Positions 18,053-26,124 of a stretch of 64,000 bases of DNA are shown here, piece after piece. Source of the stretch: an uncultured Bacteroidota bacterium (lineage in GTDB: Bacteria; Bacteroidota; Bacteroidia; Flavobacteriales; Flavobacteriaceae). The DNA is taken from contig CACMHY010000005.1 in NCBI GenBank assembly GCA_902613595.1, positions 26,768 through 90,767 on the forward strand, read 5' to 3'. The notes beneath the pieces are model-generated. The model made no database searches and was not told the DNA's origin. It saw nothing but the letters and a program-made list of their open reading frames with translations. A program made the position numbers and the translations under genes. Position 1 is the stretch's first letter, and the number at the start of each line of letters is the position of its first letter.

Positions 18053-19052
18053 TGTTTTTGTTTTTTTACTACTTGTCAATTGTAAAAACAATCAAAAAGA
18101 TGATTTCAATCAATTAAGAGGTTATGCATTAGGTACAACTTACTCAATATCTTATTCAAGCTCCAAACTAAGTAAGAATTTATTGTCACATAAAATTGAT
18201 TCAATTATTAATGTCATAAATGTTTCAATGTCTACTTATAGCAAAGATTCAGATATTTCAAAAATTAATAAAGGTGACAGTTTACTTGAAGTTGATACTC
18301 ATTTTATAAAAGTCTATAATAAAGCAACTGAAGTTTGGAAAAAAACTAAAGGTTATTTTGATCCCACAGTTGGAGCTCTTGTAAATGCATATGGATTTGG
18401 TCCAAATAGAACTCATAAAACTGTTTCTCCATATCAGCTAGAACAGATTTTAAAATATACAGGATGGGATAAAGCAAAATTGACATCAAAGAACACTATT
18501 CAAAAAAAACATCCAAACCTTTTTTTTGATTTCAATGCAATAGCAAAAGGCTACGCAGTTGATTTAATATCTGAATATTTAAGGTTAAATCAAGTTTCTT
18601 CTTTTTTAGTAGAAATAGGAGGTGAGATATTAGCTCAAGGAGTTAGTCCAAAATCAAATTTGCCTTGGAAAATTGCTATTGATAATCCAAAACAAGATGA
18701 AGAAAAAAGGTTTATTCAAACTATTTTTTTGAATAATCAGGCATTAGCAACATCAGGAAATTACAGAAAATACAAATTAGATAAAAAAACAGGAAAACGT
18801 CATGTACATTCTATAAACCCCAAAACTGGTAATTCTTTTCCTAGTGAAGTTTTAAGTGCCTCAGTTATTGCACCAAGTTGTATGGTTGCAGATGCGTTTG
18901 CCACAGCACTTATGGTTATGCCGTTTGAAAAAAGTAAACTCCTAATTGAGAAAGAACTGACACTAGAAGCCCTTTGGATTATTGAAAATAAAAAAGGTGT
19001 AGTTGAACAACACTTTTCTAAAGGGTTCTATAAAAATTTGTCAGAAAATTAG
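18030..19052 (+). CDS. apbE: FAD:protein FMN transferase ApbE
   Basis: ApbE uses FAD to attach FMN to threonines in NqrB and NqrC. The protein is a lipoprotein (FVFLLLVNCKNNQ), so it should act on the outer face of the cytoplasmic membrane, where the NqrC flavin domain lies. Motifs are GYALGTTYSI, MSTYSKDSDISKIN, FDPTVGALVNAYGFGP, DFNAIAKGYAVDL, FLVEIGGEI and the Mg-binding CMVADAFATALMVM. I prefer the ATG at 18030 since it gives a normal lipoprotein signal; ATG 18015 adds five residues. It ends 4 bases inside the convergent methyltransferase gene. Confidence 0.94.
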   Translation: MVLRKFYSVFVFLLLVNCKNNQKDDFNQLRGYALGTTYSISYSSSKLSKNLLSHKIDSIINVINVSMSTYSKDSDISKINKGDSLLEVDTHFIKVYNKATEVWKKTKGYFDPTVGALVNAYGFGPNRTHKTVSPYQLEQILKYTGWDKAKLTSKNTIQKKHPNLFFDFNAIAKGYAVDLISEYLRLNQVSSFLVEIGGEILAQGVSPKSNLPWKIAIDNPKQDEEKRFIQTIFLNNQALATSGNYRKYKLDKKTGKRHVHSINPKTGNSFPSEVLSASVIAPSCMVADAFATALMVMPFEKSKLLIEKELTLEALWIIENKKGVVEQHFSKGFYKNLSEN

Positions 19053-19801
19053 TTTTTGTAAGCTAAAGGGATATGATCAGTTTGAAGACTAAATTTTTTA
19101 ATCTCATGTTTTGAAAGCTTCTCTGTGAAACTGATACAATGTGACTCAAAACCGGCGCTATCTAATAAGTCGAAATAATCTTTTCCATAAATACGGACAT
19201 GATCGTATTGACCAAAAATTTTTTTACGTTCTGCTTTATCAATTATAGAAGGGTCCTCAAATGTCATCTTACGATTAAGATCCAAGGGGACTTGTGCGAT
19301 TAATACCCCACCTTTTTTTAGAACTCTAAATAATTCCCTAATAGCTAATTTATCATTTAAAACATGCTCAAGTACGTGATTACAAAGGACAAGATCATAC
19401 GAGTTATTTTCAAATGGTAAATTACATATATCTGCTTTAATTTCAGCCAAAGGAGAGTTAAGATCACAAGTTTTATATTCCCAATGTTTAAATTGTTTAA
19501 ATTTTTTATAAAGTGGTTGTTCAGGAGCTATATGTAAAACTTTTAATGCCTTTTCAAAGAATTTGGTTTCTCTTTCAAGAAAAAGCCAAAGTAGACGGTG
19601 TCTTTCTAGAGATAGAGTTCCAGGACAAAGTGCATTTTCTCTTATTTTTTGGTAACCGTATGGAAGAAATTTTCGGTATGAACTACCGTCAATTGGGTCT
19701 GTCAAAATATTTCCTTTATATATTTGTTTTAATATTGGCCTAAACCATATGCTGATCTTTATTAACCATACTCTTGGAAAATTATTTAAAAGCCATTTCA
19801 T
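19049..19801 (-). CDS. Class I SAM-dependent methyltransferase
   Basis: A 250-residue protein with a Rossmann methyltransferase core of the UbiE/type 11 group. Motif I is degenerate (KVLHIAPEQPLYKKF), followed by KTCDLNSPLAEIKADICNLP, the characteristic LVLCNHVLEHV, and ALRELFRVLKKGG-like ELFRVLKKGGVLIAQVP. The N-terminal 70 residues are basic and aromatic, possibly for membrane or nucleic acid contact. Its start overlaps the stop of map by four bases (ATGA), so the two are co-translated. The substrate cannot be told from sequence. Confidence 0.85.
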   Translation of the reverse strand: MKWLLNNFPRVWLIKISIWFRPILKQIYKGNILTDPIDGSSYRKFLPYGYQKIRENALCPGTLSLERHRLLWLFLERETKFFEKALKVLHIAPEQPLYKKFKQFKHWEYKTCDLNSPLAEIKADICNLPFENNSYDLVLCNHVLEHVLNDKLAIRELFRVLKKGGVLIAQVPLDLNRKMTFEDPSIIDKAERKKIFGQYDHVRIYGKDYFDLLDSAGFESHCISFTEKLSKHEIKKFSLQTDHIPLAYKN

Positions 19802-20622
19802 AAAGCTAAATACTCTTTTCTAAAAGGCCTTTCCTCAGAACTACTTAAACCAAGAGCTTTGTAGATATAATCAAAAGTAGATAATAATTCAGGCTTGCCA
19901 TTTATAAGAGCGACATTATGCTCAAAATGTGCACTTACTTTTCCATCTGCAGTGAGAATTGTCCATCCGTCATCAAGTTGGTTAATTTTGTGAGTTCCCA
20001 GGTTTATCATTGGTTCAATTGCTAATACCATACCATCTAATAATTTTTTACCTCTTCCTCTACGTCCATAATTAGGAATTTCAGGACCCTCGTGCATAGT
20101 CTTGCCCAATCCATGTCCTACAAGTTCTCGCACAACACCAAAACCTTCTTTTTCACAATAATTTTGAATTGCATACCCTATATCACCAACTCTATTTCCT
20201 TTCTTAAAATTTTTAATTCCCTCGAAAAGAGAAGCCTTTGATACTTTAAGCAATTTTTCAATTTTAGGATCAATTTCACCAACTGCAAATGTATATGCAT
20301 GGTCACCATAAAACCCATTTTTAATAGCACCACAATCTATAGAAATAATATCACCTTCTTTTAGAGGTTCATTATTAGGAATTCCGTGCACAACTTGAGC
20401 ATTAGGACTCATACAAAGTGTGTTTGGGAATTCATAAAGGCCAAGAAAACCAGGTTCGGCTCCTAAATCACGAATATGGGTTTCTGCAATTTCATCTAGT
20501 CTAAGGGTAGAAATACCGGGTTTTATTTCTGACGCCAAGATGCCTAATGTTTTTGAAACTATTAATGCACTTTCGCGTATCAACTCAATTTCTTCCTCAG
20601 TTTTTAAAACTACCTCTGCCAT
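19798..20622 (-). CDS. map: Type I methionine aminopeptidase
   Basis: The enzyme removes the N-terminal methionine from new proteins. At 274 residues it is the bacterial type I form without N-terminal extension. The five metal ligands are visible: Asp in SIDCGAI, Asp in YGDHAYTF, His in VGHGLGKTMHEGP, Glu in VLAIEPM and Glu in SAHFEHN. It lies downstream of gpmI on the same strand with a 102-base gap and is coupled to the methyltransferase behind it. Confidence 0.96.
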   Translation of the reverse strand: MAEVVLKTEEEIELIRESALIVSKTLGILASEIKPGISTLRLDEIAETHIRDLGAEPGFLGLYEFPNTLCMSPNAQVVHGIPNNEPLKEGDIISIDCGAIKNGFYGDHAYTFAVGEIDPKIEKLLKVSKASLFEGIKNFKKGNRVGDIGYAIQNYCEKEGFGVVRELVGHGLGKTMHEGPEIPNYGRRGRGKKLLDGMVLAIEPMINLGTHKINQLDDGWTILTADGKVSAHFEHNVALINGKPELLSTFDYIYKALGLSSSEERPFRKEYLAL

Positions 20623-20724
20623 CTAAAAATTTATTAACGTTGATTTATATTGACTATTTTAAAATGATGTAAAAAAAAAATACTAAAATGAAAATTGATA
20701 TAGAAAAGTTTACTTTTAATCATT

Positions 20725-22248
20725 CTAGATTAAGATTAGGGAATTTTGAGTCATTTTTTCTGGTACTTCAATTTCAAGCAAATCCAATATAGTTGGTGCA
20801 ATATCACTTAGAATGCCTGACTTGATTTTTCTTTTTTTTGCATCAACTAAAATAATAGGCACAGGGTTTTTGGTATGAGCAGTATTTGGGCTTCCGTCAG
20901 GATTGATCATAGTTTCACAATTTCCATGATCTGCAATAATAAGTGTAACATAATTTTTTTCTAAAGCTTTTTTTACGACTGCAGCGGTACACTCGTCGAC
21001 TACTTCACAAGCACGTATTGCAGCTTTAAAGTTTCCAGTATGCCCAACCATATCTGGGTTTGCAAAATTTAAACATAAAAAATCAGGGGTGTCTGATTCA
21101 ATTTTTGCTATAGTTGAATCACGAATTTCATATGCGCTCATTTCAGGTTTGAGATCATAAGTAGCTACTTTTGGAGATGGGCACAGGATTCTTTCTTCTC
21201 CTTGAAAAGGATTCTCTCTTCCTCCATTAAAGAAGAATGTAACATGAGGGTACTTTTCTGTCTCTGCAATTCGAACCTGTGTTTTCCCTTCATTAGATAT
21301 TACTTCTCCAAGAGTTTTATCTAAATTATCTTTATCAAATATAACTTCGATATTTTTAAAGGAATCGTCATAATTTGTTAAGGTTAAGTATTTTAATTTT
21401 TTTGGATACATATTATATTCAGGGAACGAACTCTGAGAAAGAACCTGAGTTAGTTCTCTACCTCTATCTGTGCGAAAGTTTAAAAAAAGTACAATATCTT
21501 CAGCTTCAATTTTTGTAATCGCTTTTCCTAAATTGTCTTTTTTGTAAAGTGGTTTGATAAATTCATCTGTAACTCCTTCATCGTAACTTGATTTAAGAGA
21601 TGATACAAAGTTATCGCTAGCCTCACCTTTCCCATGAATCAGAAGATCGTAGGCTTCCTTAATTCTTTCCCATCTTTGATCCCGATCCATAGCATAGTAA
21701 CGACCAATTAAACTTGCAAGCTTTCCATTTGTATTTAACATTTTTTTTTCAATACTTTCTACAAAATGGATTCCAGATTGAGGATCAACATCTCTTCCAT
21801 CAGTAAAAGCATGAAGGTAAAATTCTTTTAATTTATATTCTTCTAAAATATCAATAAATCCCTCAATATGTTTAATGTGTGAATGAACTCCACCATCTGA
21901 AAGTAATCCTAAAAGATGTATCTTTTTATTCGTTCTTTTAGCGTATTCGAGACAATCTCTCAAGACAGTTTTTTTTCTCAGCGTATTTTTTTCTAAAGCT
22001 TGATTTATTTTTGCCAAATCTTGATAAACAATTCGACCCGCACCCAAATTCATATGTCCTACTTCGCTATTACCCATTTGACCTTCAGGTAATCCAACAT
22101 GTTTTCCGTCAGTTCTAAGAGTACTATGTTCGTACTCATCATATAAGAAGTCAATATATGGAGTATTTGCTTGATCAACAGCAGATACATTTCGATTTTC
22201 TGACTTACCCCAGCCGTCTAGAATAATTAGGAGTGCTTTTTGAGCCAT
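20725..22248 (-). CDS. gpmI: 2,3-bisphosphoglycerate-independent phosphoglycerate mutase
   Basis: GpmI interconverts 3- and 2-phosphoglycerate in glycolysis with two Mn ions and a phosphoserine intermediate. The 507 residues match the family. Motifs are LLIILDGWG (Asp11 metal ligand), GQMGNSEVGHMNLGAGR with the nucleophile near Ser61, FTDGRDVDPQSG, RYYAMDRDQRWER and the C-terminal LIIADHGNCE and TAHTKNPVP. The 90-base gap to rsgA is divergent. No canonical promoter box was found for gpmI there. Confidence 0.96.
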   Translation of the reverse strand: MAQKALLIILDGWGKSENRNVSAVDQANTPYIDFLYDEYEHSTLRTDGKHVGLPEGQMGNSEVGHMNLGAGRIVYQDLAKINQALEKNTLRKKTVLRDCLEYAKRTNKKIHLLGLLSDGGVHSHIKHIEGFIDILEEYKLKEFYLHAFTDGRDVDPQSGIHFVESIEKKMLNTNGKLASLIGRYYAMDRDQRWERIKEAYDLLIHGKGEASDNFVSSLKSSYDEGVTDEFIKPLYKKDNLGKAITKIEAEDIVLFLNFRTDRGRELTQVLSQSSFPEYNMYPKKLKYLTLTNYDDSFKNIEVIFDKDNLDKTLGEVISNEGKTQVRIAETEKYPHVTFFFNGGRENPFQGEERILCPSPKVATYDLKPEMSAYEIRDSTIAKIESDTPDFLCLNFANPDMVGHTGNFKAAIRACEVVDECTAAVVKKALEKNYVTLIIADHGNCETMINPDGSPNTAHTKNPVPIILVDAKKRKIKSGILSDIAPTILDLLEIEVPEKMTQNSLILI

Positions 22249-22338
22249 TGTTTTATTTATATAAAGATATGAATAACTCTGCTCTACTGATAAACATATA
22301 GGCTTAAAAAAAAAACTGTTTCTTTGTAAATAAAATTT

Positions 22339-23268
22339 TTGAAAAAAGGACTTATTTATCGCTCAACTGGAAGCTGGCATATAGTCGAGTCCGGTGGGGT
22401 TTTTTATTCATGTCGAATTAAGGGAAATTTGAGACTTAAAGGAATAAAAAGTACTAATCCTGTTGCCGTTGGTGATCGTGTCATTTTTGAGGTTGAAAAT
22501 AACTCAATTAAACCAGAGGGAAGGATAATCGAGGTAGAAGAGAGAAAAAATTATATTATTAGGAAGTCAGTTAATCTATCGAGACAAACTCATATTATTG
22601 CATCGAATATAGATCTAGCTTTTTTAATGATTACGATTAATAATCCCCCAACTTTTACGGTCTTTATTGACCGATTTTTAGTTACCGCGGAGGCTTATAA
22701 AATTCAAGTAATTTTATTATTTAATAAAATTGATACCTACATACAGAAAGATCTAAATACCATTAGCTCACTTAAAAAAATATATGAGGATATTGGTTAT
22801 ACAGCTTACGAAATATCAGCTAAAACGAGTGAAAATTTAGAAAATGTTAAAACACTAATGCAAAATAAAATAATAATGATATCAGGGCACAGTGGTGTTG
22901 GAAAATCAACATTTATTAATGCAATAGACCCAGATGTTGATATAAAAACTTCTGCTATTTCAGATCAACATATGCAAGGAAAACATACAACTACTTTTGC
23001 AGAAATGCATAAATTGAAAGGAGGTATTAGAATTATCGATACACCTGGGATTAAGGGATTTGGGATAGTAGAAATGGGACCTCAAGAAATTGGGAATTAT
23101 TTCCCTGAATTTTTTCAAAGAAAAGATAAGTGTAAGTTCAACAATTGTCTTCATCATAATGAACCTAATTGCGCGATTAAAAGAGCTGTTAAGGATGGTT
23201 CAATAGCACTGAGTAGATTCAATAGTTATACTCAAATACTATCTGAAGATAGTAATTATAGAAATTAA
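22339..23268 (+). CDS. rsgA: Ribosome small subunit-dependent GTPase RsgA
   Basis: RsgA is a late 30S assembly checkpoint GTPase. The 309-residue protein has an N-terminal OB fold, then a circularly permuted GTPase domain in the order G4 (LLFNKID), G1 (GHSGVGKST, about residues 183-191), and G3 (DTPGIKGFG), and a C-terminal zinc finger (CKFNNCLHHNEPNC). The start is TTG at 22339 (reading MKKGLIYRS). It is followed one base later by dtd, forming a two-gene operon. Confidence 0.95.
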   Translation: MKKGLIYRSTGSWHIVESGGVFYSCRIKGNLRLKGIKSTNPVAVGDRVIFEVENNSIKPEGRIIEVEERKNYIIRKSVNLSRQTHIIASNIDLAFLMITINNPPTFTVFIDRFLVTAEAYKIQVILLFNKIDTYIQKDLNTISSLKKIYEDIGYTAYEISAKTSENLENVKTLMQNKIIMISGHSGVGKSTFINAIDPDVDIKTSAISDQHMQGKHTTTFAEMHKLKGGIRIIDTPGIKGFGIVEMGPQEIGNYFPEFFQRKDKCKFNNCLHHNEPNCAIKRAVKDGSIALSRFNSYTQILSEDSNYRN

Positions 23269-23269
23269 T

Positions 23270-23722
23270 ATGAGAGCTGTAATACAAAGAGTTAAATATG
23301 CTCATGTGATTATTGACAGAAAAGAAAAAAGAACATCTGGCCCTGGTTTGATGATATTGTTAGGAATAGGACATTCTGATAGTCAAGACGATGTAAAATG
23401 GTTAGCAAATAAAATTTTGAATTTGCGGATATTTAATGACGTAAAAGGTATCATGAACCATTCTATTAAAGAAATAAAAGGTCAGATTATGGTAATTAGC
23501 CAGTTCACTCTCATGGCTCAAACAAAAAAAGGAAACCGCCCTTCATATGGGAATGCTGCTAAACACGAACATGCGATTCCATTATATAATCTATTTAAAA
23601 CCGTTACTCAAAATGGCCTTTCAAAGCCAGTTATATCAGGGAAATTTGGTTCAAATATGAAAGTAGAAATTGTTAACGATGGCCCAGTAACGATTTGTAT
23701 TGATACAAAAAATCGGGATTAA
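23270..23722 (+). CDS. dtd: D-aminoacyl-tRNA deacylase
   Basis: Dtd hydrolyses D-aminoacyl-tRNAs and also clears glycine mischarged on tRNA-Ala. The 150-residue protein begins with the invariant MRAVIQRV and contains the VISQFTL motif and the NDGPVTICID segment, where the family's cross-subunit Gly-cisPro pair resides. It follows rsgA after one base and faces the convergent murB gene with a 7-base gap. Confidence 0.96.
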   Translation: MRAVIQRVKYAHVIIDRKEKRTSGPGLMILLGIGHSDSQDDVKWLANKILNLRIFNDVKGIMNHSIKEIKGQIMVISQFTLMAQTKKGNRPSYGNAAKHEHAIPLYNLFKTVTQNGLSKPVISGKFGSNMKVEIVNDGPVTICIDTKNRD

Positions 23723-23729
23723 ATTGTAA

Positions 23730-24731
23730 TCATAATAGATTTACTTCAAAGTCTAATCTAAGCCCATAAAAGTTAAATATCTTTTCTTTGACTTCTTCTG
23801 CTAGAGCCAAAATCTCTAAACCTTTTGCACTTCCGTAATTCACTAATACTAAAGCCTGTTTTTTGTGAATTCCCGCATCACCTTTCCTTTTTCCTTTGTA
23901 TCCAATTTTTTCTATAAGCCAGCCTGCAGGTAACTTAAAATGATTTTTGCTTTCTTTATAGTAAGGTATTTCAGGAAATTCGTTCTTAAGTGCTAAAAGT
24001 TTTTTTTGGGTCACAATAGGGTTTTTAAAAAAACTTCCACTGTTTCCAATTTTTTCTGGATCAGGTAGTTTTGATTTTCTAGTCAATATAACTTGAGCTG
24101 CCACATTTTGTATGGTGTTTTCTTTTCCAATCATTAATTTTTGAAGTTCACCATAGCTAACATTTATTTTATGAGGTTTTTTTCTCAACAAAAAACAAAC
24201 ACTAGTTATTATAACTTTTCCTTTTAATTCTTCTTTGAAAATTGAAGACCGATACTCAAATTTACAAGATTCCTTTTCGTAATTTTTAAATTTTAATGAA
24301 CTTATTTCAAGAGCTCGACAGCTTTTAAATACTGAATTTAACTCTACTCCATATGCACCAATATTTTGAATAGGTGCAGCCCCAACGCTGCCTGGGATCA
24401 ACGCTAAGTTTTCAATTCCAGAGTAGTCATTTTTTAAAGCCCATAAAACTAGGTCATGCCAAACCTCACCGGCTCCAACTTTAATCAAAACTTCTGTTTT
24501 TGTTTGATCTTGAACCTCTATACCTTTGTTTTTCATTATTATAGTATGCCCATCATAATTTTTTGTTAATAAAATATTACTTCCTGATCCTAAAACTCTG
24601 AAAGGTCCTTTTATTTTTGACTTTAATATTTTTAGAAGTTCACCTTCGGAGAAAATCTCCACGAGGAATTTTGTTTTAACGTCAATACCAAATGTATTGT
24701 GATTTTTTAGAGAAACATTTTCTTTAATCAT
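23730..24731 (-). CDS. murB: UDP-N-acetylenolpyruvoylglucosamine reductase
   Basis: MurB is the FAD/NADPH enzyme that makes UDP-MurNAc in peptidoglycan synthesis. The 333-residue protein has the FAD-binding motifs LGSGSNILLT and LALIPGSVGAAPIQNIGAYG, the YRSSIFKEE segment, and NSGSFFKNPIV with the catalytic Ser. It resembles the long type I form found in Escherichia coli. Its ATG overlaps the stop of the upstream aminotransferase gene by four bases, indicating coupling. Confidence 0.95.
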   Translation of the reverse strand: MIKENVSLKNHNTFGIDVKTKFLVEIFSEGELLKILKSKIKGPFRVLGSGSNILLTKNYDGHTIIMKNKGIEVQDQTKTEVLIKVGAGEVWHDLVLWALKNDYSGIENLALIPGSVGAAPIQNIGAYGVELNSVFKSCRALEISSLKFKNYEKESCKFEYRSSIFKEELKGKVIITSVCFLLRKKPHKINVSYGELQKLMIGKENTIQNVAAQVILTRKSKLPDPEKIGNSGSFFKNPIVTQKKLLALKNEFPEIPYYKESKNHFKLPAGWLIEKIGYKGKRKGDAGIHKKQALVLVNYGSAKGLEILALAEEVKEKIFNFYGLRLDFEVNLL

Positions 24732-25939
24732 ACAACTGGTGATGTGTAGATTTTGTTGTATTTTTTAATTCCTTTTCTGATAATTTTTGTTGCCCTTAGA
24801 AGTTTTTTTTCATTTAAAACAAATGCAACACGAACTTCATTTTTACCATAACCTGGAGTGGAATAAAAACCTGTAGCGGGAGCCAACATTACTGTCTGGC
24901 CTTTATCTTCAAATGAGGTTAACAAAAATTTAGAAAAATTTTCAGCATCATCAATGGGAAGTTTAACCATGCAATAAAATGCCCCCATTGGATGAGAAAC
25001 TTTAACGTCAGGAATTTCCTCTAATGCTTTAATTAGTACGTTTCTTCTTTTGCTATATTCACTTATCACCTTTTTAAGATAACTGTCTGGCGCATCAAGT
25101 GCAGCTTCACTTGCTATTAGAGCATATGTGGGTGGAGAAAGACGAAGTTGAGCAAATTTTAATAAATTTTGAATTAACAATTTATTTTTAGAAACGATAC
25201 ATCCAACCCTAGCACCACACAAGCTATAACGTTTTGATACTGAATCTATCATAATGGTATGTTTATGACCTTCTGGGTGACGTAAAACTGAATAATGTTC
25301 TATATCTTCATGAATAAATTCTCTATAAACTTCGTCGACTATAAGGAATATATTTTTTCTAATTGATAATTCACAAAGAGTATTGATTTCAAGTTTACTG
25401 TAAACATAGCCTGTTGGATTACTAGGATTACATAGTAATATGGCTTTGGTTTTGGGAGTAATTTTACTGTCTATATTTTCCAAAGAAGGTAATTGGAATT
25501 GATTGTTAAATTCAGAGGCAACTGGAACTACTTTGACGCTAGACGCACTAGCAAAACCATTATAATTTGCGTAGAAAGGTTCAGGAATAATTATTTCATC
25601 TTCAGCATCACAAATTGAGTTTAAAACAAAAGTCAGTGCTTCACTAGCTCCTGTGGTTATTAAAATGTCCTCAGCGTTTATATTAATATTATGTTTAGAG
25701 TAATATTTAGATAGTTTTTTACGATATGAGAAATTACCTTGAGATGGACCATATGGCAATAATTTAAGATTAGAGTTTTTGACTGCATCTAAAGCTATTC
25801 TTGGAGCTTCAATATCTGGCTGTCCAATGTTAAGATGTAAAACTTTAACACCTCTTGCTTTAGCTTGTTCAGAAAAAGCAACTAATTTTCTAATTGGTGA
25901 AACTGGAATATCAATTCCTTTTTTTGATAATTTGGGCAT
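24728..25939 (-). CDS. PLP-dependent class I aminotransferase
   Basis: A 403-residue fold-type I aminotransferase distinct from the one at 2.2 kb. Motifs are HLNIGQPDIEAP, TTGASEALTFVL, LCNPSNPTGYVY, LIVDEVYREF, DSVSKRYSLCGARVG (Schiff-base Lys near residue 235) and RVAFVLNEKKL. The CGARVG variant in place of TGWRxG resembles a subgroup often annotated as aspartate or aromatic aminotransferases. Overlap with murB is conserved-looking operon structure, with no clear metabolic reason. Substrate unknown. Confidence 0.88.
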   Translation of the reverse strand: MPKLSKKGIDIPVSPIRKLVAFSEQAKARGVKVLHLNIGQPDIEAPRIALDAVKNSNLKLLPYGPSQGNFSYRKKLSKYYSKHNININAEDILITTGASEALTFVLNSICDAEDEIIIPEPFYANYNGFASASSVKVVPVASEFNNQFQLPSLENIDSKITPKTKAILLCNPSNPTGYVYSKLEINTLCELSIRKNIFLIVDEVYREFIHEDIEHYSVLRHPEGHKHTIMIDSVSKRYSLCGARVGCIVSKNKLLIQNLLKFAQLRLSPPTYALIASEAALDAPDSYLKKVISEYSKRRNVLIKALEEIPDVKVSHPMGAFYCMVKLPIDDAENFSKFLLTSFEDKGQTVMLAPATGFYSTPGYGKNEVRVAFVLNEKKLLRATKIIRKGIKKYNKIYTSPVV

Positions 25940-26124
25940 TTTTGAATTAAAATGTAAAAATGCTAAAAAATACTATGAAACGCAATCATTGTAAAGCTTA
26001 TGATGAAACTTTAAATTTATGTTTGAGTATTTGTATTAATCTTTTTTTTCAAATTTGAAACTCAATTTTTATTATAGAGTAAGTGTCCCTACTTTTATAG
26101 GATAAAATAAACCAAAAGGTTTTT

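Noticed and set aside
26018..26025. TATGTTTG as the valS promoter
   Set aside because: No TTG lies at 17-19 bases ahead, and the box is about 100 bases from the start codon. It remains possible but unsupported.
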